Shown here one piece after another: positions 34,017 to 46,037 of a DNA stretch of 64,000 bases. The first letter of the stretch is position 1; each line of letters opens with the position of its first letter. Under the pieces are notes generated by a model, which was not told the origin of the DNA, did not search any database, and worked only from the letters and a program-made list of their open reading frames with translations. This DNA is from Turbatrix aceti (Eukaryota; Nematoda; Chromadorea; Rhabditida; Panagrolaimidae): NCBI GenBank assembly GCA_963969345.1, contig OZ017770.1, positions 9,123,246-9,187,245 of the forward strand, in the 5' to 3' direction. The position numbers and the translations under genes are program-made.

Positions 34017-37000
34017 TTACAGCGGCTTAAACAAAACACTCAAAGGAAAAGCCGTGCCATCGGATACGGGTTCAGCAGTTCTGGGAGCAATCTTTGGCAG
34101 TGCTGGTTTTGGTTTCGGGGCAGAAGAAACAGTGGTTGCTGGCTTGGAACTGGTGGCTGAGATCGATGGCGTTGAGCCAGGATTGGAGACCGATGAACCC
34201 GCGGAGCTGGAAGATGGCTCGGGTCCAATAGAAAATGAAGAAGAGGCAGAGGGCTGAACAGAACTATTTAAAACCCTTGGAAGAAGCGGCGGGTAACGAG
34301 ATTTTGGCTTAATCATTGTCTAAAAACACAAAGATAAAATTAAAAATTTCAAACACCGAAAAAAAACTAACCAAATGATTCCGAGAACGCGTAAATGATC
34401 CACGTGAACCGCCGCTGAAATTGCGAATTCCATTGTTTGAGAATATGCGTCTCCGAATTTGCTGTGTCGGTCCTCGGAAACGCATGATAGAGCGATGAGG
34501 GAGGAGGCGATAGGCGTGTTCGGGAAACATTCGCTTCTGGATGGGCACCGGACCGTGTTGGATGGAACGCGGAGCAGAAATTATGGCAGGTGCAGGTGTT
34601 TTTGAAGGCCCAGGCTTGTCAGATTCCCTATTATTGGCGGATTCTTGTTTGGCAGCGTCCGAAATGTCCATAGACTCCGTGGTATCACGACTTTGGCCAG
34701 TGGTTCCCTTGTTTGCCTTCTTTGAAGCTTGCAAAGCAGCCAACGCAGCAGCAGGGCTGCTAAATTTGGAAAAGTATTGTTGGGCTTCAAGCGGGAGAAG
34801 AGGAACAATCTTGGTGCGAAGCTCGTCGTCAGAAACAGTCAGCGACGTGCATGATTCAATGGCGGCCATTACATCGGGAGAATTGTTGTTGTTTACGCGG
34901 CCCATCGCTTTTGCCATTTCAAAAAGCGCTGAGCTGGAAGGCGATTTGGCAGGTGATGCACTGACTGGTGGAGTGGTCATTAAAGGTGGAGCTGAGGCTA
35001 CAGAAGTAATCGGGCGGAAAGAGAAACCTGCAAAAGTCGAGACAGGTGTTGTAACACTTGGAGTGCTTCTGGGTTCTGACGATCGGGAAGCCTCAGAGTT
35101 GCTGTTGCTGCTGCTACTACTTTCAGCCTGGTCTTTGCTGCTAGCGGACTTGACACCCGGAAGAATTTTTGTAAGGTTGAGTCCGTTGTTGTTGGACGTG
35201 GCCGTTGATACAATCGATTTTGGCAGAAGCGGCGGAGTTGAACGGGCCAGCGATTGCGACTTTAACTTCATAACCAGTGACTCCAAAGGTTCGATGTTAC
35301 TTGTTGGAGTCGAGGGACAGGTTGAAGTCAAAGGCGATGAAGGCGGCAGAGCAAAGAAACCCGGCAGAACGCTGCTGCTACGGCTGGTTGGAGTTTTTGG
35401 AGAAAGCACAGCTGGAATACTGTTGCTGCGAGTAAGAGGGGCCAACGCTCGGAATCCCGGCAGAACATGGCCGTTACTGCTGCCTGCAGTCGGTTTCGGA
35501 GAAGAAACCTCTGTGGTTGTAGTGGTGCTCGATGCAGCCTCGGTAGTCGAGGACGGCACTGATTCAGATGGAGTTGCAGTTGGTGACGGAGTTTTCGTTT
35601 CAGACGACACCATGGGTGAATCATCTGCCGGAGGCGTACCACTTTTTGCAACAGGAGCAACATCGATGGTCGTTAGGCTCTCTGAAGTTGGCGTCGATGA
35701 AACAACACTGGGCGTCGTAGCAGTGCTTGAAGCTTGTGAAGAAACCTCAGGGGTTATGGATGTGCTTGCTGGGATATCACTCGACGTTGTACTGCTAACA
35801 GAAGTTGGCGCAGAGGAAACTACCGTGGATGCAGTCTCAAAAGCCAACAACGAAGAAGCAGCTGTGATAGGATTTGCCACAGCTGGTGAAGTTTCATTAG
35901 TTGTCGTACTGGCAATGGATTTCTTTGACGAAATAGCCCAGGTAGTTGTAGTCAACTCATTATGAAGATTGGGCGGAACTCCATTAAAGGGCTTCAAAAA
36001 TGTTGGCGGAGAAGCGACTTTAGCAGAGCTCGCAGTAGATGCCCAGGCAGTTGAAACCGGCAAGCCCGCAGAAGACGTAGGTTTGTCATAAGACTTCAAA
36101 ATAGGAATGAAATCCGGGAGAATGCTATTATTGGTTTTTACCGGGGCGGGGGCAATAGACACCGGCCAGGACGTTACCAAAGTGACCGGCGGCCCTGCCT
36201 TCCGAGGTTTACGAGCCAGAGTCACCGGTTTCGCAGAATCCAGAGAAAGCCTGGGATGCACAGCCGTTGCGGTGGAAATGTTCATTGCAGGAGGCTTAGG
36301 AACAATAATCAACTTAGATGAGCTTGGAACAGGAGCAACCTGCTGGCCATTTGGTGCAATCGCAACATTTTTTGGTTTGCGTGTTGATGCTGGCGTTTTC
36401 AACGTAGTCAGAGGGCGCTTTAGAGATTGTGGCAGTGTGGATGGCGGCAACGTCAGCAAAGGTGCCGCAGATACCGGGAGTTGCATTGTCGGAAGTTGCA
36501 AAAGGGGAGGCATTTGCTGGTCTTTTGTGACCACTGGAGCCGACAACCTAGGTGGTTCTGCATTCTTTGAGGTGGTTGGTGGCTTTGAAACCCCGCTGGA
36601 AGACGGGCCATTGTCGTTTGTAAAACCGACATCAGAGGATTCTTCAAAACTGTCGGTTTCCAACTTGATTGCCTTCATATTCCGCTTGCGAGATCCTCCA
36701 GCATCATTTTTACGAGGCACCCGGCGCTTGATGATGCGGGCATTATTCATGCCAGGCTTACTGAACGCAGATGCCGAAAGGGAAATGGTCAGATCGGGTT
36801 CACACTCGATCTTTGGGTTAAACGATGGAAGTTCCAGCTTTGGTCTTGGTTCGTCAACTGGATGTTCGGGTTGAAGCACCGGGGGCATGGCCGATGGAAG
36901 ATTTACATAGGTATAATACAGGTCGATGGGCCCCGACCGATCCCAGCCCCGGATAGAAACGATGTCTTGGAGTGTCATGCTATCACTCAAAACTTGAAGC

Positions 37001-37593
37001 GTACTGGGCTCGACGATTTGCGTCAGGTAAGTGTAGTCGCTCTGTGGTCCTCTGCCATTAAGCACAGACCGGATCACGCTAACGGGCATGGCTGCCTTGC
37101 CCCGGAAGAAGAAAGGCTTCACTTCGGAGTTTGCCGTCATATCTTCCCCTCGAATAACCGACAGAGCATCGAACAGATGCATATTTAGAGGAATAGTTGT
37201 ATCCGGCTTCACATAATAGTTTCGAAATAACGGAGTGGATTTGAGGAAAATTGAGGTGAAACGTTCTGTTTTGATTTCCTCGTTTTTCAGGTTATTACCC
37301 AGCAAGTCAGGCACTACTTTGTAAATTAGCCGACTCAGACTGGGATTTGGGTGAAATGGTTGTTTTTTATTCACCGACTTCTTACATTGCGGGCAGGTGC
37401 GACGTGCTAACGCCTTAGACGATGCACAGGTGCGGCAAACTGAAGTATGAGTATGCAATTATTTTTATGAATGCAAAAAAAAAGTAATCTTACAGGAATG
37501 ACCGCAATCTGTCATTGTTACGGCGTGATAAATATAGTCCTTGCATAAGAAGCATTTCAAGGCGCTGATCATTGGATCTTCTTTGGGCGGCAT
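34017..37593 (-). CDS. Polycomb group RING finger protein (PCGF/Psc type) with a very long tail
   Basis: PCGF proteins pair with RING1 in Polycomb repressive complex 1 for H2A ubiquitination and chromatin compaction. Exon 1 (ATG 37591-37593) reads MPPKEDPMISALKCFLCKDY and breaks off in DCGHS. Exon 2 resumes FCRTCASSKALARRTCPQCK, restoring a C3HC4 RING across the intron, then SLSRLIYKVVPDLL as in other PCGFs. A RAWUL-type domain follows (RFTSIFLKSTPLFRNYYV; MTLQDIVSIRGWDRSGPIDL). The remaining 900 or so residues are low-complexity Ser/Thr/Pro/Ala-rich, with basic patches and an Arg-rich segment near the end. The total is about 1,150 residues. Typical PCGFs are 240-350, but Drosophila Psc and Su(z)2 also have such tails. 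Exon 2, about 3.07 kb, is unusually long here. Confidence 0.85.
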
Positions 37594-40500
37594 CGTTACC
37601 TTGAAAAAAATTGAACGTTCATTTCACGCAGTGTATCCGCCGACAAAGAAACACGTCTCGACATCGCGTAAGCATAAGTGTTCGTAGTCTTTTATCTCCT
37701 GACTAACACATCAAAGTCTGCTACGAAATAAAAAAACAGCTGAGTTGCATTTTTTATCTGATCAGGATGCAATATTTTTTTGCCCCGATTGGACAAACAA
37801 ACTACAACGCAGATGCTAAGACAAATCGGTCATTGTAAGAGCACGGAAAAACTTTGTAGCAAAAGCTGCCAAAAACTATGATTCAGACACCCCTCCCTGG
37901 TATTTTATCATACCTAGCAAGCAAGAATAGATGATTTTAAACGTTGTAAAAGGCAATGAAGAAGAAACAAAAAGGTCGCAAATGTATACGGGGTAGAAAT
38001 GACAAAATCATAGGTATGTAATGGAAATTAAAAAAAAAAGTTAATTTGATAATTTAAAGTGTCTATCAAGATATCAGTTGGCAATAAAACTAGTTACACA
38101 GTAGTCAATTGCATTGCAGCACCTGTGTCTTTCAATGGTTGGTTACCTGCGTTTTTTCCTATTACCGGATGAACATTTTTTGCATAAAAAAGTAAACATG
38201 AAAAATGCATGTGAAAAAAAAAGCAAAACGAAGGTCAGTAAAATAGTCTAACACACCTTTGGGTAGCAATAAAAAAAGCACAATGGGTCAACCACGTAGA
38301 AGAGGGGATCCGCACACATCAAAGCAAGTAGAAAATTTTTTCTGTGAAAAAATATATTTTTATTTTGTATGTGTGAGTGTAGTAAAAATTGTTCTATACT
38401 TTAAAAATTATACTTTTTTTTGTAAACCAGCCGTTGCGCAAAAATATAATGTATGTCTTCTTCCCCTTGGCTAGTCGACGAAAAAGCGTAGAGCCAACCA
38501 TCGGTTGTTCTCTATTGATCGGAGCGAGCGAGTGAGCGAAAAAAGAAACGAGAACGAGCCACAGCATCCTTGCTCTCCGTTGCTCACCCCCTTCCCCCCC
38601 CCTTCCTTCCACCCCACAGTGTATGTGTATGCACACGCCGGTCGCTTTGTCGTGTCAAACTAAATACTACGATAGCTATCAACGGACTCTAGCAAATGTT
38701 TACCGTAAGAATGGGCGTTTTCAAAAAAGGCTAAAAAGTGCCTTTATTTTTTTACCTGAACCTTGCCAGGTAAAAAATACAAAGCCTAACCCAACAGGCC
38801 AGAGGTGTGCCACGACAAAAGCAACATTGAACGTAAAAGGTGAAGAGAAGGGAACGGAACGTTGGGTCGTCACAAACTCAACGTCCGCAGCACGGAATAA
38901 AGCACCGCAGCGGCTGCTCGCAGTCGTGCATTGCAAAAACCCACAGTATTTCGCACAAACGACGTTGGAGAGTCCACACGCCCGTACGTGCAAGCAAGGA
39001 AAAATGCAAAAGCTCCGACGAAGGGGGTTTACGTGTGTACAACCGAGTCCAAGGATGTCGTCGGGTGGTGCGAGCTAAAAATTGAAAAAGAGAGAGAAAA
39101 ACTGAGAGAGTGAGATGCAATGAAGATAGGAATAAGTGGAAGACACACACACTGCAAGCAATAGCACACTCCAATGTGACTAGATGAACGGAACATTGTC
39201 ATCGATGATGCAGGGAAAGTAGGCGACCGAAGGCTGCATAGCCCTGTCCGGTCCCCCTTTCTATACACGCAGGGGCAGAGTTACAACGACTGCCTACCGC
39301 ATATCAACGCTACAGATTAGATACACTGTATAAGGAAGGGGTGGGGATTGAGTAAAATAGAACAAAAATGTATGCTCGCTTCTAAAGCACGACAAAACGA
39401 CGACTGCGACTCTCAAAAACATCGGTCCACAGGCAAGGGGATTGACTACGGTAGTTTTCGGTGCGATAAAGCGTTGTTCACAGGAAAAATATATGATTCA
39501 TATCGAGGTATATCCTTGACAGGTATGTGATAAGCATTTTTTCTGAAACATCGTTTCAGAAAGGGGGTTAGTCAGTTTCTGCGTCAGCTTCAAAGCAAAT
39601 AATTTTCAGTTGTCAATTAATTAAATTTTGTCGCGTCAAGGTGACAAAAATTAATTTGTGCTCAGGAGAATAAAAAATTAATTGTTTTTGTTTCTTTGAT
39701 GTGCGTCTTACGGTAGTCAAACTTTCATTAATCATTCAAAATAATTGGAATCATTTTGTTCATGAATTATATTTTCTTTAAATATACAGTACAAAAAAAG
39801 CCACAATTGTCTCAAAACAACAAAAACAAATTATAAATACAATACAAAATCCATTTAGCAGCTTCTAGAGGATTAAAAAAACTTGGGGTCGGCTGACAGC
39901 TTATCGGGCGTGCAAGGAAAAAAATTATCAAAAGTTGCAGCATAAAGACGAGTCAGGAAGGAAGTAAGGGTCAACGGTTGGTTGAAAAAAAAATTGAGAA
40001 TGGAAGCTGCTCCTCCTTCCTTGCCGGCTTTTGTATGTATTGGAGGAAGGAGGACAGGAGGATGGCCGACGATTCACATTCACATTAGCCTTTGCTTTTC
40101 CTGGGGTAAAAGGACACAATCCCACAGTTTGGGCGCGGAAACAGACACTTTAGAAAAAAATTCAAAACCTCTGTTCAAAAAATGTACACAATAAAAATTA
40201 CGGTAGACCTGGTAGCAGCCGGAAAGAACACCTTTTGATTTTTTTTGCACTCTGAAGCTAGAGCACAAGTTCAAAAAAATAGAGAGTGAGGAATAAGTGC
40301 GATAGACAGACCTGCCGGCGGATTTGTGGCACTGAATAAAAAAACATTGCACAGGCAAGGGAAATTAAAAGTACCGTACCAATGTTTCTTTCTATATTTT
40401 TCAACCTACGCCTCAGGTAAACACCTTTATTGATTATCATTGGCCACACAAGACAAAATCAAACATCAGAGAAAAAAAGCATGATGCTTATAAATATACA

Positions 40501-41270
40501 TAAATACAATGTTGGAGTGAAAAATTGTCAACACTAAACAAACACAGTGTGCTAACATAAATGAAAAAAAAGACGTAATTCAAAATTAATCTAAAAATAA
40601 TAAATAATTTTCGTAGAGATTATGGACTCACAAGTCTCATATCGGGATTACAGTTTGCGCGATGATCCGCTTACGACGGACGAAAAAAACGAAGTCATGT
40701 AACCCGTGGAAAGCCTCTTTTTTTGGCTTGCATACTGTAGAATTTGTCAACAAATGTTTTTTTGATACGTCAGAGAAAAAAAGACGTTACAACTTAAAGA
40801 GGAGTAATTTTATAATTTTTTTAAAATTTTTTTGTGTTATCAAAAATGTACAGTATGTTTATCAATTTTTACATAAAAAATTATAAAAAATTTTTTTTAT
40901 TGAAAAAATTTTTTTTTCGAAAAAGATCAGAAAAATGATCAAAACACAATGCTCATAAATAGTGTGACGCAAATTGATAACGATAAGAAACAACAGGTTT
41001 GAGCCAATTTTCAGTCCTTCAGTCAAGCAACCAGGAAAGAAAAAAAAGGTAACGAGTACCCATTTGTTTGTTTGCCTGGTCGCATGCTCGTAAACTCCTC
41101 GCAGACTGCATCCAACATTCGGAGAAAATTATTTGTGTGTTGCGAGTAAGAAGAAGAGAGAGAACGCGAACAGCTGCAGTCCCTGCCATTAATCTATATG
41201 ATTTTATAACTTGGATTAACCCCTTTTGTGATAACTTATATCATCCATACGCTACTACCGGTCATCAGTC
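37594..41270. other. 3.7-kb gene-free divergent interval
   Basis: The interval separates the Polycomb gene from phosphorylase kinase alpha, which point away from each other. It is mostly AT-rich with a GC-richer part at about 38480-39300. Open frames there have no recognisable domains or splice logic. I see nothing supportable. Confidence 0.45.
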
Positions 41271-44200
41271 ATGCGTGATCGAAGCAAATCAGCCCAGCTA
41301 GACGTGCTGATGGCTTTGGTCGAAAAAACTGTTCTCGATCATCAAAATCCAGTGACAGGTTTATTTGAAAACAACAAAGACGACTTTCCAGGTAGAGTTT
41401 TTTTAGCAGTGAGCTCCGCCAGTCGTATTGATTACTTGAGGAGTTTTTTGCAGGCCATGCTTTGGTTCGCGATAACTTGTATGCCGCGCAGGCGCTCTGG
41501 GCAATGTATCGAGCGTATCGGAAGAGCGCAGTCCTCGACGAAAATCTCGCAAAAGCAGATGAACTTCGATGCACGTGGTAAGCACGCTGAGCGCTTGCTT
41601 ACGCAGGATTTTTCACTTTTCTTCATTTTGCAGCATAAAGATCATGCAATCGCTCCTCGAATGCATGATGCGTCAGGCAGACAAGGTGGAAGTGTTCAAA
41701 AAGCACCTTCGAGCTTGCGACAGTCTTCATGCCAAGTTTTCCGTCCAAACCAAGCTTCCCGTGGTCGGAGATAACGACTGGGGTCATCTACAAATTGATG
41801 CCATTGCTCTGTACCTCATCACACTTGCTCAAATGACTGCTTCCGGGTTGCCTATTGTCAGAAATTTCGATGAGGTTGCTTTCATTCAGAATCTGGTGTA
41901 CTACATCGAAGTTGGCTACAGAACTCCTGTAAGTTTTTTTTTCATTGAATGATTTTTTATATTATTTTTTCAGGATTACGGAATATGGGAACGCGGTGAC
42001 AAGACAAACCAGGGCATTTGCGAGCTCAACGCCAGCAGCATTGGCATGGCCAAGGCAGCGCTCCAGGCGATGAATGACGTCGGAGATTTGTTTAGCGACG
42101 GATCCAAGGGATCCATCATCCACGTCCTGCCCGACGAGATTCAACAATGCTCCGCCGTACTCTCAAGCATGCTACCGAGAGAATCTTTTTCAAAAGTCAG
42201 TTCACACTCGCCTTTTTTTCTGGTTTCATGATATAACTTCCAGGAAACCGATGCAGCGCTCCTAGCCGTCATTGGCTATCCAGCATTTGCAGTTGAGGAT
42301 CCAAGCTTGGTTCAGCAGACTCGTGATACTGTTATTGATAGCCTACTCGGTCGGTATGGTTGTCGACGCTTTCTACGGGATGGTTATAAAACGGCGTTAG
42401 AGGTTTGTCTTTTTTTGTTGAAGAAAGAAAATCAGACTAATGGTTGGCGTTTTTTTAGGATCCAAATAGATTGTATTATATCAATGCAGAGCTACAAAAA
42501 TTTGAAAACATTGAATGTGAATGGCCGGTGTTTTTGGTTTACCTGTGCCTCGATGCCATGTTTTATGGCGAAAAGGATGCCTGCGACGAGTTTTGGAATC
42601 AACTGCAGGAGGTTTGTTTTTATATTAAATTTTCTACTTATTTTTATTTCTTATGCGAAAAAAATTTTATTTATGGTTTTACCTGTTCGTCAATTTCAGG
42701 TTATAATCCACCACGATCTCGGTAAAAACGACATCGTGGACCTCATTCCTGAGCTCTACCTCGTCCCAGGGCATCTTGTTGAACTCGAGCGACAAAACCA
42801 CGGATCACAAGATCGTATTCCCTCTGGATCAACGTAAGAACACTATTTTTTTCAATTTTTATATTCACCAAAAATTATTTTCAGACCATTTCTCTGGGCA
42901 CAAAGTCTGTACATCGTCTGCTGCCTTTTGCGCCTTGATTACCTGACTCCATCCGAAATTGACCCACTGAGTCGTCGTCTCGCCGTCCACGAACGTCGGT
43001 CGCCCTGCGAAGTGCAGGTTGTCATTCTTGCGGAATCGCCTGACGTGCAGTCTGAACTACTGCAGCACGATATCAAGGTTCAACTGCTCAGCGAAGTCGA
43101 TCCGGTGTTCTGCATCCAACCGGCGTCTGTCTTTGCCCAGATTCTGTCCAAACTTGGCAGCTCGGACAAGCTGAATCTTACTGGACGTCCACTGGATCGT
43201 GAAATTGGCCTCCTGAGCACGAGCAAGCTTTACCACCTCGGACAGAAGTTTGTCGTCTTTACACCGCAGTTTATGGATCGTAGGCGCTCCCATCTTATGT
43301 ACGATATCCGTATTCTGATGGACGAGTGGACATCTGAGTTGCACTACATCTACAACGCGTGGAACAGCTCTGGTCGCCCTCTAGTCGTCCTGGTAGTGTC
43401 CATGAACATGCTTTCGACCGATTCTGGCCAACAACTGTCGCTCAACCGTCGTCAGAAAGGCACCGTCCTTGGAACGATCAAGAAAATCAAGAACGGCTAC
43501 ATCGGAGGAGCCCGAGTTGTCATGAAGAATATTTCTGACTTCTTCCGTACAACTTCGGTCAGCAAGCTCGAGATTCACGATGGACACGTCGAGGATATTA
43601 TGATGTACGGCGAGAGCTCGTTCGCTCGATCTCTGCTGCAGGAAGTCCCGATGACGCCTGATCCAGGAACTTCTCGGGGACTCAAGCGGACAGATTCTAA
43701 CAAAGGCGATCGCTGGACGAGGCAGTTCAGCGCGGTACACCGGGCTTCGATCAGGCATCGATCGATCGCCCTCGACAGCAATGATTCGGACCTTGCTCAA
43801 CTTCGGCTGCAGTACAAAAACCAGCGACCACCTGACCTCACTCCGGTCAACGAGGGAAAGATCTCGGAAACGCCGACCAAGGATCCCATGAATGAGCTAA
43901 AGTTTGCTGAACATCTTCACACGAGCAATTCAAATGCCTCGATGAGCAGCGGAGATTCGTCCAACATGAGCAGGCTGGATATCAACCAGATGGAAGGCAT
44001 GTCTGTCAGCGATCTCGTGGACATGCTCTACGAAACTACGATTCTCGACGAACAGGCGTCTGTCGTTCACTATCTTTGGATGAAACAGTCTGTTTTTATT
44101 TTTTTGTGAAAATATTTTTTTGAAAGTATTTTTTTCCAGGGGCCCACAATTTGACACAAGACTGAACAACGTCAGCAACGTGACAGTGCGTGTCCTGATG

Positions 44201-46037
44201 CAGGAGATCTACCTCAAATCTTGCGAAAGCCGTGACTGGAGTTGGGTTCGTCTCTCGGCTGGTCTCCTTGACAAACAACTCGACGAACTATCCAAAGCGG
44301 TGACCCATCTTCTCGTTCGTCAGAAACAACTCACCGTTGGCATGCCATCCAAGAGCGAAGAACCGATTACGTGTCCCAAGACTAAAGAAGAACTCGTCGA
44401 TATCTTCAAGCGCGCGTATCCGAGCGATCCAAATGCCAACATTCTCGCTCAGGAAATCATCGTTTGTCTTGGGTCTCTGGTTCGCACAGATCCTCGATTG
44501 TTTGTCGAAATGTTCCGTCTGCGTATCGGGCTTATCATCCAAGTGAGAGACATAATTTTAAATTTGCTTAAACATACTTTAATTAATTAATTAAAATTCC
44601 AGGTACTGGCCAGTGAGCTCGCGCGTATCCGAAAGTTGTCAGCAGAAGAAGCGGCCCAACGCCTTCTGGCAGTCAGTCCCTTTGAGGTCAAATGCATGCT
44701 TTTTTCCCTTCTCAGTGGTCGTCTGATTGAGGATCTCTCCACGACCGAGGATGCCGCCGGCAAGGAACTGCACACCGGCATGGGTAGCTTCCGAAAGCAA
44801 ATTGAAGAACGCAAGGTACTTTTTACCATTTTTTGATAGACAATTTGCTATTAAAAAAATTTTTTTAGTCGCTTCGAAAGTCAGTCGCCGATGGCAGTCT
44901 ACAGGACCTCGAAGACACATCCGACTCTGATGAAGCCCTGGCAGAAGACTTTCAATTTGGTCTCTGGCTGCGTCATCGACGAATTGATGGCGCTCTCAAC
45001 CGAGTTCCTCCTGAATTTTACTCCGTAAGGCAATTTTCGAGGCTTTTAAGGCGGACATTTGATGATAATTTTGACTGACAGCTTTTTAATACTATTTATT
45101 TATTTATGTATTTTTACTTTCTTTCTTTCTTTGCAGAATCTATGGGATACCGTTCGAAAGTTCCCCCATGGCCTGGCGATTAATCGGACAATTTTGCAAC
45201 GACATCTTACGCAAGAGGTTTGTTAATTGGCTTAATTGGCAGCTTAGAGCATAACACTTTGTTTTTCAGATGACACGCCGCGAGATCAAATTCGCTCTCG
45301 AAGTTGAACATGTGCTAAATCAAATTTCCGAACCTGAATATCGCGAAATGATCGTTGAAGCCCTCACCCTGATGGGTCACCTCGAGCATCTGTTAATGGC
45401 TGAACCACAGATACCCCAGGACCAGCCTTTTGAAGTCGACATCGTCGTGCAGCGCGCCAACCGATTGTTCGTCGAGCACAACGTATGTGTCCTTGAGTTT
45501 ATAAAATATCTATCTAAGCTAAAAAAAAAATTTTTTTTGAAATCATCCATCTCCGCGCAGTAGATTCATAGTAAGAGCGAGCAAATGAATTATGGTACTA
45601 AATATGTATCAAATACATATTTAAATTCGCGCCAATTTTTTTGTTGTTGTAAATACACCAAATACAAAACATCCTGCACTTCCTATTTTTTCAAAGAAAC
45701 CCGCGCCGTTGCATATTTATTTATATTTAATATAGTGTAGTAACAAGGCAAAAAACCAACCAAACAATAATAATATCCTTTCTCCTCCCCTCCTGGTTGC
45801 CCCCTCTCCGAATGGCATAATACAGGCGGTTATTAACTCGTCAAATGTCTGTGACGTATCGTTGTCGTTTTTCAGCGAAGAATGGGAACAATCGTTCTTG
45901 AATGTTGCGGAAGCGAAAATCCCTGCGATGGTGCTCACAATATTTGCCAACACTTTTACGATACCGCACCTGCCGGAGAATTTGGCACCGCTCATTACAT
46001 CATAAAGGCACTCATGGACATTTTTATTGCACGTTAG
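41271..46037 (+). CDS. kpb-1: Phosphorylase b kinase regulatory subunit alpha
   Basis: The alpha subunit regulates phosphorylase kinase, which activates glycogen phosphorylase. The ATG at 41271 gives [20 protein letters not shown] followed by [11 protein letters not shown]. Family blocks then follow in order: [80 protein letters not shown] and [15 protein letters not shown]. The glycosyl-hydrolase-15-like domain is followed by [30 protein letters not shown] and the alpha-specific [10 protein letters not shown]. The C-terminal part ([19 protein letters not shown]) ends, after a 385-bp intron, in [20 protein letters not shown] and a stop at 46035. About 15 exons make up roughly 1,200 residues. 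The end (ALMDIFIAR) has no CaaX farnesylation box, unlike vertebrate alpha. Alpha is preferred to beta because of GGARV and the FTPQF segment. Confidence 0.93.

Noticed and set aside
34541..35965. 474-codon plus-strand open frame
   Set aside because: It is the antisense of the Ser/Thr/Pro-rich part of the Polycomb gene. Low-complexity codons leave the opposite frame open, and the Val/Gly/Glu-rich product has no domain.
36107..36874. 255-codon plus-strand open frame
   Set aside because: Antisense shadow of the same Polycomb exon, with no splice logic or domain.
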